From Roseibacillus ishigakijimensis (GTDB lineage Bacteria > Verrucomicrobiota > Verrucomicrobiia > Verrucomicrobiales > Akkermansiaceae), in the NCBI RefSeq assembly GCF_016595415.1, contig NZ_JAENIO010000028.1, positions 1 through 55,473 of the forward strand: a stretch of DNA of 55,473 nt, read 5' to 3'. Each line of letters begins with the position of its first letter. Position 1 is the stretch's first letter. The translations under genes were made by a program, and so were the position numbers. This document shows positions 1 through 7,282 of the stretch, in pieces. The notes beneath the pieces are model-generated. The model was not told the DNA's origin. It was given only the letters and a program-made list of their open reading frames with translations, and ran no database searches.

Positions 1-132
1 CAAGCTCCTTTCTCGAGCCCCCAAGGGAGTCCCATTTGCCAGCCCGGGGTAACGCACTGGATCACCGTTTTTCGGGAGCGGTTGCGGTGAGAGGCCATCC
101 ATTGGTCCCGCGCGCGGAAACAGGCGAAACGC

Positions 133-184
133 GGAAGCCTCGGCGAGGCTTCCCTACCGGGGGGCTTCCCTACCGGGGGGCTTT
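133..184. repeat. Intergenic hairpin plus 16-bp tandem repeat
   Basis: GGAAGCCTCG (133-142) and CGAGGCTTCC (144-153) form a perfect 10-bp inverted repeat around one base. Its right arm runs into a 16-bp unit (GGCTTCCCTACCGGGG) present at 147-162 and 163-178, with a partial third copy from 179. It lies just past the stop of the minus-strand peptidase gene, so it may end that transcript, although no clear T-run follows. It could instead be a dispersed genomic repeat. The rest of 1-218 holds nothing I can identify. Confidence 0.6.
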
Positions 185-218
185 CGACCCGCGGCTAGGG
201 CGACCGGGGTTTGGGGAG

Positions 219-1295
219 TTACAGTTTCTGCGCGAAGTCGTCCTTGCTTTTCAAATCGAGGGCGAGGGCGGTGAGGAGGTCGATGGTTTGCTGGATGTCG
301 CGGCGATGGGCGGTCTCCACCACCGAGTGCATGCAGCGCAGGGGGAGGGAGACGAGGGCGGAGGAGACGCCGCTGTGGACATTGTAGATGGAATCGGTGT
401 CGGTGCCGGTGAAGCGGCCGGCGGCTTCGTGCTGCACGGGGACCTTGGCTTTGTCGGCTACTTGCAAGAGGCGCTCCACGAGCAGGGGGTGATTGGCTGC
501 GCCGTGGGTCACGGTGGGGCCGCCGCCGAGGGTCACTTCGCCGTGTTGGGTGTGGTCGATATTGGGGGTGTCGGTGGCGTGGGTGACATCGACGCAGATG
601 GCGGCGTCGGGCTGGAGGCGGTTGGTGGCCATGCGGGCTCCGTGGCCCCCGATTTCTTCTTGCACGGAGTTGAGGGCGACGATGGTCCAGGCGGGCTTTT
701 GGCCGGAGGCCTTGATGGCCTTGAGCACTTGGGCATGGATGTAGCCGCCGATGCGGTTGTCGATGGCGCGGGAGACGATGAGGTCTTTGCCGAGCTCCAT
801 GGGGCCATCCAGATAGACGGCGGGGTGGCCGACCCGTAGGCCCATTTGGGCCACTTCTTCCTTGCTGCTGGCGCCGACGTCGACCCAGAGCTGGTGGACC
901 TGGGGGGCTTTTTCATTGGCCAGGGAGTCGCGCCGCAGGTGGATGGCGGTGTTCCCGATGATGCCGTGGACCTCGTCCTTGTCGCCGAAGATGCGGATGC
1001 GGCGGCCGCGTGCGGTGGCGGCATCGGAGCCTCCCAGACGGTCGATGCGCAGGAAGCCTTCCTTGGTGACGTGCTTGACGATGTAGCCGATCTCGTCGGC
1101 GTGGGATTCGAGCATGAGGACTTTTTTGCTTTTGCCCTCAATGGTGGCCCAGGTGGAGCCGTAGGTGTCGCACTCCACGGCGTCGGCGTGGTCCTTGATG
1201 TAGTCGGCCCACACCCGCTGGCCGGGCATTTCCCAGCCGGTGGGGCTGGCGGTTTCGAGGAGTTTGAAGAGAAACTTTTGTTCGGTCTTGGTCAT
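219..1295 (-). CDS. M42 family metallopeptidase (aminopeptidase)
   Basis: A 358-residue cytoplasmic M42 aminopeptidase, expected to trim N-terminal residues from peptides with a two-metal centre. The family's metal and catalytic residues are all visible in order: His and Asp in MLESHADEIGY, Asp in DNRIGGY, the paired catalytic glutamates in EEIGGHGAR, Asp in CVDVTHATDT and the final His in RCMHSVVE. I chose the ATG at 1295 (MTKTEQKF) because the family starts here; the frame stays open upstream to 1412 but would run into the divergent permease gene. No signal peptide. The length is normal for the family. Substrate preference cannot be read from the sequence. Confidence 0.93.
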   Translation of the reverse strand: MTKTEQKFLFKLLETASPTGWEMPGQRVWADYIKDHADAVECDTYGSTWATIEGKSKKVLMLESHADEIGYIVKHVTKEGFLRIDRLGGSDAATARGRRIRIFGDKDEVHGIIGNTAIHLRRDSLANEKAPQVHQLWVDVGASSKEEVAQMGLRVGHPAVYLDGPMELGKDLIVSRAIDNRIGGYIHAQVLKAIKASGQKPAWTIVALNSVQEEIGGHGARMATNRLQPDAAICVDVTHATDTPNIDHTQHGEVTLGGGPTVTHGAANHPLLVERLLQVADKAKVPVQHEAAGRFTGTDTDSIYNVHSGVSSALVSLPLRCMHSVVETAHRRDIQQTIDLLTALALDLKSKDDFAQKL

Positions 1296-1380
1296 GGCAA
1301 AAGTCTTGACCCTGGGGGGCGCGAGGTCACGCCGAAAACTTTCGCTTGGCTCTTTGAGCGTCCTAGCGTCCCTTCGCGCG

Positions 1381-2094
1381 GTGCCTCTGCTTCTTGCTCT
1401 CTTTTTCCTCATCGCGCTGCTGTATTCCTCGGTCGGCTTTGGCGGAGGTTCCTCCTACACGGCGGTGCTGGCTTGGCAGGGGGAGAGTCCGGAGGTTATC
1501 CGGCTCGTTTCCCTGACCTGCAATCTGGTGGTGGTGCTCATCGGCGGGTGGGCCAGCCTCCGTGCCGGGCAAGTGCGGGCCCGCTTGCTGGGACCGCTCT
1601 TGGCGAGTTCCATCCCGGGGGTGTGGCTGGGGGCGCACTGGGAGATTTCCGAGCGGGCTTTTTTTCTGGTTCTGGGGCTGGCTCTGGCGGTGGCGGGGGG
1701 ATTGTTGTTGGGCCGCTTTGCGGAAAGAGAGGAAAAGGCGCGTTCGCCCTGGCTGCTGCTGCCTCTCGGTCTGGGGCTGGGCTTTTTGGCAGGACTCACG
1801 GGCATTGGCGGCGGGATTTACCTCGTGCCGGTGCTGCATCTGCTTGCCGTGGGACGGGCGCGGGAGGTGGCGGCGGTGGGGACCTGGTTCATTCTGGTCA
1901 ATTCCGCGGTCGGGCTCCTCGCCCTCGCTCCGGAGGCCGACTGGTCGCGCCCGGGGTGGTTTCCGCTCGTGGTCGCTGTGGGGGGACTCGTGGGCGCTCG
2001 CTTGTTGCAAGGGGTCTTCGCCCCTCATCTCATCCGCCGCTGGACGGGCTGTCTCATCCTGGTGGTGGCGGGAAGGTTGTTGTTTTTCCAATAA
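1381..2094 (+). CDS. TauE/SafE family (TSUP) membrane permease
   Basis: A short inner-membrane permease of the sulfite exporter TauE/SafE superfamily, 237 residues from the GTG at 1381. About eight hydrophobic segments are visible in two halves, each starting with the family's glycine-rich turn (SVGFGGGSS near residue 15, GLTGIGGGIY in the middle). Members move small organic or sulfur anions, but the substrate is not predictable here. The start is uncertain: the frame is open back to 1240, with an ATG at 1294, but those starts overlap the divergent peptidase gene. The GTG sits directly before the first membrane segment and leaves an 85-bp divergent promoter region. Confidence 0.85.
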   Translation: MPLLLALFFLIALLYSSVGFGGGSSYTAVLAWQGESPEVIRLVSLTCNLVVVLIGGWASLRAGQVRARLLGPLLASSIPGVWLGAHWEISERAFFLVLGLALAVAGGLLLGRFAEREEKARSPWLLLPLGLGLGFLAGLTGIGGGIYLVPVLHLLAVGRAREVAAVGTWFILVNSAVGLLALAPEADWSRPGWFPLVVAVGGLVGARLLQGVFAPHLIRRWTGCLILVVAGRLLFFQ

Positions 2095-2110
2095 TGTGAG
2101 ATCATTCGGA

Positions 2111-2204
2111 TTCAACCGCAGAGAAAGCAGAGGGGCCGCCGAGGGGAGATTTTCCCAAGAAAACTCACTGCCCTCTTTGCGGACCCCGCGTCTTGGCGGT
2201 TGAA
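2111..2204. repeat. Imperfect long inverted repeat between convergent genes
   Basis: TTCAACCGC (2111-2119) and GCGGTTGAA (2196-2204) are perfect 9-bp inverted ends of a roughly 94-bp element. The similarity continues imperfectly inward (AACCGCAGAGAAAGCAGAGG against the reverse complement of the right side). It fills most of the gap between the stops of the permease and queA. It may be a folded 3' RNA acting for both genes, or a small dispersed repeat. Confidence 0.5.
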
Positions 2205-2212
2205 AACCACTC

Positions 2213-3193
2213 TCATAGAATCAACATGCAATCGCCGTAGGAGAAGAAGCGGTAGCGCTCGGCGACGGCCTGGCGATAGGCCTCGAGGATGAGGTCGCGG
2301 CCGGCCATGGCGGAGACCAGCATGAGGAGGGTCGACTCCGGCAGGTGGAAATTGGTGAGGAGGGCGTCCACCGCTTTCAGCTGGCGGGGGGGATGGATGA
2401 AGATGTCGGTGGCTCCGCTGGCGGCGGCGGGGTAGTCGGCTTGCACCTCGGCGAGATGCTCCAGCACGCGGGTGACGGTGGTGCCGATGGCGATGGTGCG
2501 CCCGCTTTTTTCCCGGATGCGTCGGGCGGTGTCGGGCGAGAGGTGGTAGTTCTCGGAGTGCATGTGGTGCTCGCTGACGAGCTCGCTCTTGACCGGGCGG
2601 AAGGTGCCGATGCCGACGTGAAGGGTGAGGAAGGCGTGGGGGAGGCGGGCGAGGATCTCGGGGGTGAAGTGCAGCCCGGCGGTGGGGGCGGCGATGGCTC
2701 CTTCTTCCTTGGCAAAGGTCGTCTGGTAGCGGGTCTCGTCGAGCTTCTCAGGGTCGCGCTCCATGTAGTGGGGCAGGGCGAGGGCTCCGCGCTCCGGGTC
2801 GGGGGGGCGGTCCCAGGCGATGAGGCGATTGCCGTCGCCGTCGATCTCCTCCACCGTCCCGATGGCTGCGCCGACTTCCACCGTGCGACCGGGCTTCATT
2901 TTCTTGCCGGGGCGGACCAGGGAGCGCCAGCGCAGGGGGGAGAGTTCCTCCACGCGGAGGAGCTCGATTTTGCCATCATTGGAAAAGAAGCGGGCGGGCA
3001 CCACTTTGGTATCGTTGAGCACCAGCAGGTCCTCGGGGGTCACGTAGCTGACGAAGTCCGCGAACTGGCGGTGCTCGATGGTGCCCCGGGTGCGGTCGAC
3101 GACCATCATGCGCGAAGCGGTGCGATCTTCCAGGGGGTGGGAGGCGATGAGCTCCTCGGGCAAATCGTAGTGAAAGTCGGCGGTGCGCAGCAT
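2213..3193 (-). CDS. queA: S-adenosylmethionine:tRNA ribosyltransferase-isomerase QueA
   Basis: Transfers and isomerises the ribosyl group of S-adenosylmethionine onto preQ1 in the anticodon of certain tRNAs, making epoxyqueuosine, the penultimate step to queuosine. Family motifs are clear: the N-terminus RTADFHYDLPEELIA, then IAAPTAGLHFTPE, HVGIGTFRPV and TNFHLPESTLLMLVSA near the end. I chose the ATG at 3193 (MLRTADF), which fits the family; the frame is open to 3247 but that adds 18 unrelated residues. At 326 residues it is slightly shorter than the E. coli protein. It follows the AsmA-like gene by about 54 bp on the same strand and may share its transcript. No other queuosine gene is in the window. 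Confidence 0.96.
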   Translation of the reverse strand: MLRTADFHYDLPEELIASHPLEDRTASRMMVVDRTRGTIEHRQFADFVSYVTPEDLLVLNDTKVVPARFFSNDGKIELLRVEELSPLRWRSLVRPGKKMKPGRTVEVGAAIGTVEEIDGDGNRLIAWDRPPDPERGALALPHYMERDPEKLDETRYQTTFAKEEGAIAAPTAGLHFTPEILARLPHAFLTLHVGIGTFRPVKSELVSEHHMHSENYHLSPDTARRIREKSGRTIAIGTTVTRVLEHLAEVQADYPAAASGATDIFIHPPRQLKAVDALLTNFHLPESTLLMLVSAMAGRDLILEAYRQAVAERYRFFSYGDCMLIL

Positions 3194-3247
3194 GGCGGCA
3201 CTGGTAGAGTGATTTGCCGTCGGGGCCAAGCCGGAATGCGCGGCCAC

Positions 3248-5740
3248 CTACTCGGGGACCACGCGGACTCTGGGGGGCTCGGGAAAGAGGGATTCCTCGC
3301 GGCGGGGGGCGGGCCGGGTGAAGGGGGTGTTTTGCCAGGTGGGATCGGCAATCGGACCTGTGCCACGGAATTGCAAGAGGCCGTCGAAACCGCTCAGATT
3401 CAGGGGCAAGGTGACGAGTTTGAGCAGGCCTTCGGTGTCCGCTCGGGCGGTCATGTCGAGGGTTTGTCGGGCCAGGTCGATGGCCCCCTCAGCCCGCACG
3501 GTGAGGGAATCGGTGGTGGTGAGAAAGTCGTCGGTGTAGAGGATGCCATTGCGGATAAGGAAGTTGGCGGAGGCGTCGCGGGCGGTCTCGTGGGAGGCGC
3601 GATCATGACCCTGCACCCCGGCGATGAGGGGGGAGAGGGGGCCGAAGACGGGGGCTTTGAAGAGTTCGCCTTGCTCCAGAGCAATGAGGCCGCTGCCGTT
3701 GAGGGTCTCGATGCGGTCAGCGGTGCCGAAGAAGGCGAGTCGCCCGGTGAGGAGACCCTTCTCGATACTATCAAATCCGTAGGTGTCGCCGAGGTCGGAG
3801 AGGCGGAGGCGGGTCCACTTCAGCTCGCCCCGGAAGTCAGGTTTTCCCGACTCTTTTTCCGGCAGGAGAATGCTGACTTCGCCCTCGATGGGGCCGGAGA
3901 AGGCGTAGGAGGAGAGTTCGCGCAGGTCGACCTGCTGGTGGTGGGTGTGGACGAGGACTGAGGTCTCGCGGAGTTCCACCGCTTTGCCGAGGAAGTCGTA
4001 GTAGAGCGGGGCGGGGGCGGAGAGGCGGGTGAGAAAGGAGGTTCTCTCGCCAGGCTCCCGGTGGTCGATGACTCCGGTGGAGGAAAAGGCGGGCGGTTCG
4101 CTGGCCCGGTAGGTGCGCTCGATGAAGGCAGCGACTTCGGGCAGAAACATGGCCAGCACGGCCGAGGGCCAGCAGACGCCGTGGAGGTGCTCGATGCGGG
4201 TGACCCCCTCGGCGTGATCGTAGCGGATGGCGTCCGCGCGCACGACGGCGCTCTCCGGTCCTCCGAAGCGCTGGAAGGACTTGGTGCCGGTGAGGTCGAT
4301 CTCGACTTCCGGCTGGGAGTAAACGGCCTGCAGGGGAGTGAGATTGAAGGTGGCGGAGCCGTAGTTGAGAGGCGTGCCGTGGAAGCGGATATTCTCCACC
4401 ACGGCACGTCCGCTGGCCGACCAGTCGGTGAGGTCGGAGGGGCGGATGCTGCCGGAGAGTTCGATATTGAGGCGGCTCTCTGGCGTGAACTCGGTGTTTT
4501 CGATGGTGTTGCGAATGTCGCCTTCTTTCTCGATGAAAGGGTCGAAGACCTTCGGGGGCAGAGTGGTGGTGGCCCGGTAGCGCACCACCTCGTTTTGGAA
4601 AAGAACCTGCCCGGCGAGTTCGCCCTCCGGGTGGCGGACTTGGAGATCACGCAGATAGAGATTGTTCTTTTGCCAAGAGAAATCGGTCTCGAGGGAGGTC
4701 CAGGTGGTGGCCAAAAAGCCCACCTGGGCCACCGCGAGGTGCCCGGTCAGGCGCAGCTCGGGCGGGGAGTCGGCAGGGAGGAAGACTTCGCCCCTGGCGG
4801 TCACGGTGGGGGCTTCGCGAAAGGTGACGCTTTCCAGGAGATCGTAGCCCAGGCCCTCGGCCAGCAGACGATCGAGGCGGGCGGTGGATTGGCTAGCGAA
4901 GCTGAGCTGGTGGGCGCGGAGATCGTAGATGCCGCTCAGGGTGAAGGGGCCGGCCTCATCATGGAAGGTGAACTCCTCGAGGTGAAGGGAGGAGGAATTG
5001 ACCCGTCCGGAGAGGGCGAGGTCCTCCACGGTGTAGCGCAGCCGGGCCAGGCGGGGGGCGGAGAAATGAAAGCGGCCTTCCAGGGTGCCGGGGCGGGCGA
5101 GATTGCCGGAGATGCGCAGCTCGAGAGTGGGCAGGGCGTCCCCGGCCGGGGTCCAGTGGGCCACCTCGCGGTGAAGGGCGGCGACGAAATCTTCCAGGGG
5201 AACGTTTTTTTCGCCCTCGTCAGCTCCCTGCTTGGGGAGGGCGAAGTTTTGCAGGGAAAGGGACAACTGGAGATTGAGTTGGCCCAGCTGCCCGCTGGTG
5301 CTGGCAAAGGCCAAATCGCCAGTGGGAGAGAGGCGGGCGGTGCCGGTGAGTTGATCGAGGTGATGGGGTGCGCAGTGGTCGGGCAAGCGGATGAAGGCGT
5401 TCTCAAACTCTGCGGAGCGGATTTCCCACTGGCCGCGGAGAGCGAGACCCCGGTCGATATCCAGATTCATCCGCTCGGCGGAAGCGAGGAGGGTGGTGCG
5501 GTCGGCATCGCGGTAAATCTCCAGATCGTGGGCGATGAGCCCCTGGGTGAGGGAGAGATGCACTGAAGAGAACTCGGCATGGAGGCCGAATTCATCGAGT
5601 TGTTCCTGTAAGCGCTCGCCCCATTCGCCGGAGAAGCCGCCGCGATTGAGCTGCCAGAAGAGGATGGCACCCCCGAATAACGCCAGCAGCACAAGTCCGA
5701 CAAAGGCGGACTGGCAGTGACGAAACCAAGGGCAGCGCAT
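3248..5740 (-). CDS. AsmA-like large membrane-anchored protein
   Basis: An 830-residue protein with one N-terminal membrane anchor (about residues 12-30) followed by a long, beta-rich exported region. The pattern resembles the AsmA/YhdP/TamB group, which bridge the envelope and are linked to lipid transport to the outer membrane. Support comes from the repeated 'GxLxxxxG..DL..' strands and the ending, where SLTVRAEGAIDLARQTLDM and the following LSGFDGLLQFRGTGP look like an AsmA-type C-terminal region. The start is the ATG at 5740. It lies 45 bp downstream of the DUF1501 gene and upstream of queA on the same strand. The family assignment is by overall pattern, so the precise role is inferred. 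Confidence 0.75.
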   Translation of the reverse strand: MRCPWFRHCQSAFVGLVLLALFGGAILFWQLNRGGFSGEWGERLQEQLDEFGLHAEFSSVHLSLTQGLIAHDLEIYRDADRTTLLASAERMNLDIDRGLALRGQWEIRSAEFENAFIRLPDHCAPHHLDQLTGTARLSPTGDLAFASTSGQLGQLNLQLSLSLQNFALPKQGADEGEKNVPLEDFVAALHREVAHWTPAGDALPTLELRISGNLARPGTLEGRFHFSAPRLARLRYTVEDLALSGRVNSSSLHLEEFTFHDEAGPFTLSGIYDLRAHQLSFASQSTARLDRLLAEGLGYDLLESVTFREAPTVTARGEVFLPADSPPELRLTGHLAVAQVGFLATTWTSLETDFSWQKNNLYLRDLQVRHPEGELAGQVLFQNEVVRYRATTTLPPKVFDPFIEKEGDIRNTIENTEFTPESRLNIELSGSIRPSDLTDWSASGRAVVENIRFHGTPLNYGSATFNLTPLQAVYSQPEVEIDLTGTKSFQRFGGPESAVVRADAIRYDHAEGVTRIEHLHGVCWPSAVLAMFLPEVAAFIERTYRASEPPAFSSTGVIDHREPGERTSFLTRLSAPAPLYYDFLGKAVELRETSVLVHTHHQQVDLRELSSYAFSGPIEGEVSILLPEKESGKPDFRGELKWTRLRLSDLGDTYGFDSIEKGLLTGRLAFFGTADRIETLNGSGLIALEQGELFKAPVFGPLSPLIAGVQGHDRASHETARDASANFLIRNGILYTDDFLTTTDSLTVRAEGAIDLARQTLDMTARADTEGLLKLVTLPLNLSGFDGLLQFRGTGPIADPTWQNTPFTRPAPRREESLFPEPPRVRVVPE

Positions 5741-5785
5741 GATCTGGATGCTAGCACCGGATCAGGCTGTTGCAAAGGAGGGGAA

Positions 5786-7273
5786 TCAGGCCAGGAGGTC
5801 TTTGATGACGCGGGCCTTCTTCACCCCGGTCAATTTTTCCTCCAGGCCATTGGAATTAATGGAGAGTTTGTTGTGGTCGAAGCCCATCTGGTGGAGGAGG
5901 GTGGCGTGGAAGTCGCGCACGTGGACTTCTTGCCCGGGGAGGGGCTTGTAGCCGAATTGGTCGGTTTCGCCGTAGCTGAAGCCGGGTTTGACCCCGCCGC
6001 CAGCCATAAAGATGGTGGCCGAGTTCGGATTGTGGTCGCGGCCGATGAAGGCCATTTTGCCACCGCCCCGGTTCTCCTGCATGGGGGTGCGGCCGAATTC
6101 ACCCCCCCAGATAACGAGGGTCTCGTCCAAGAGGCCCCGTTGTTTGAGGTCGGTGAGGAGAGCGGAGATGGGTTGGTCGATGGAGCGGCATTTGTCCTGG
6201 AAGCCGTGGTTGAGGGCTTCGTTTTTGCCCGCGCCATGGGAGTCCCAGCCCCAATCGTAGAGTTGCACAAAGCGCACGCCGGATTCCGACAAGCGGCGGG
6301 CGAGGAGGCAGTTGTTGGCGAAGGATTCCTTCCCGGGGCGGGTGCCATACATTTCGTGAATGTGCTGGGGCTCGTCGGCGATATCCATCACGCCCGGCAC
6401 GGAGGTCTGCATGCGGAAGGCCATCTCGTATTGCGCGATGCGGGTGAGGGTTTCGGGATCGCCGATTTCGGCATGGGCCTTGCGGTTGAGGTCATTGATG
6501 GCCTCGATGCTCTGGCCGCGCAGCAAGTGGCTGACTCCACGGGGATTGGTGGTGTTCAGGACGGGTTCGCCCACCGAGCGGCACTGCACGCCTTGATAGA
6601 CGGACGGGAGGTGCCCGGCGGACCAGAGGGCGTTGCCGGCCCGGGGACGGCGGCCGCCGGAGAGGAGGACCATGAAGCCGGGCAGGTTTTCGTTTTCGGT
6701 GCCCAGTCCCCAGGTGACCCACGAACCGATGGAGCCATGGCCGAGGGCGGAATTGCCCGTTTGCATGACCAGTTGTGCGGGACCGTGGTTGAATTGGTCC
6801 GTCTTCAGAGTGTGCACGAAGCAGAGCTCGTCGACGTGCTTGGCGAGGTGGGGCAGCTGATCGGAGACATAGGCCCCGGATTGGCCATATTGCTGGAAGG
6901 AGAACTGGGGGCCGAGCATGCGGGGCACCCCTTGGATGAAAGCAAAGCGCTCGCCTTCGAGGAAGGAGGCGGGGCATTCCTGCCCGTTGTATTTGGCCAG
7001 CTCAGGCTTGTAGTTGAAGAGGTCCAGGGTGGAGGGGGCGCCGACCATGTGGAGGAAGATGACCCGCTTGGCCTTGGGGGCAAACTGCGCGGGCAAGGCG
7101 TCCAGGGGATTGGTGGCGCTGTGCTCAATGGAAAGGGCCCGGCCGAAGCCTTGCCCTTGCAGGGCCAACCAGAGGCCTCCCAAACCGGTCATGCCGTCGC
7201 GCAGGAAGTGCCGGCGGGTCTGATAGGTGAGTTGTTGGCGATGCTGTTCGCGCAAGAGGGTTTCGAGATTCAT
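5786..7273 (-). CDS. DUF1501 domain-containing exported protein
   Basis: A 495-residue protein of the DUF1501 family, distantly related to sulfatases and alkaline phosphatases and abundant in Planctomycetota and Verrucomicrobiota. It starts with a twin-arginine-like leader (TRRHFLRDG near residue 20), so export by Tat is likely. Family landmarks are HMVGAPSTLDLFNYKPEL, the 'WGGEFGRTPMQENR' block and an HDHN-like 'GRDHNPNSATIFMAGGGV' near the C-terminus. It begins 9 bp after the stop of the PSCyt/PSD1 gene, the usual two-gene arrangement. The pair is often found near sulfatases and sugar-degradation genes, but its biochemical role has not been settled as far as I know. Confidence 0.93.
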   Translation of the reverse strand: MNLETLLREQHRQQLTYQTRRHFLRDGMTGLGGLWLALQGQGFGRALSIEHSATNPLDALPAQFAPKAKRVIFLHMVGAPSTLDLFNYKPELAKYNGQECPASFLEGERFAFIQGVPRMLGPQFSFQQYGQSGAYVSDQLPHLAKHVDELCFVHTLKTDQFNHGPAQLVMQTGNSALGHGSIGSWVTWGLGTENENLPGFMVLLSGGRRPRAGNALWSAGHLPSVYQGVQCRSVGEPVLNTTNPRGVSHLLRGQSIEAINDLNRKAHAEIGDPETLTRIAQYEMAFRMQTSVPGVMDIADEPQHIHEMYGTRPGKESFANNCLLARRLSESGVRFVQLYDWGWDSHGAGKNEALNHGFQDKCRSIDQPISALLTDLKQRGLLDETLVIWGGEFGRTPMQENRGGGKMAFIGRDHNPNSATIFMAGGGVKPGFSYGETDQFGYKPLPGQEVHVRDFHATLLHQMGFDHNKLSINSNGLEEKLTGVKKARVIKDLLA

Positions 7274-7282
7274 GGCGGTATG

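Noticed and set aside
846-5566. Long plus-strand open frames (846-2099, 2345-3961, 4061-5566)
   Set aside because: They are antisense or out-of-frame to the peptidase, permease, queA and AsmA-like genes and show low-complexity composition without motifs.
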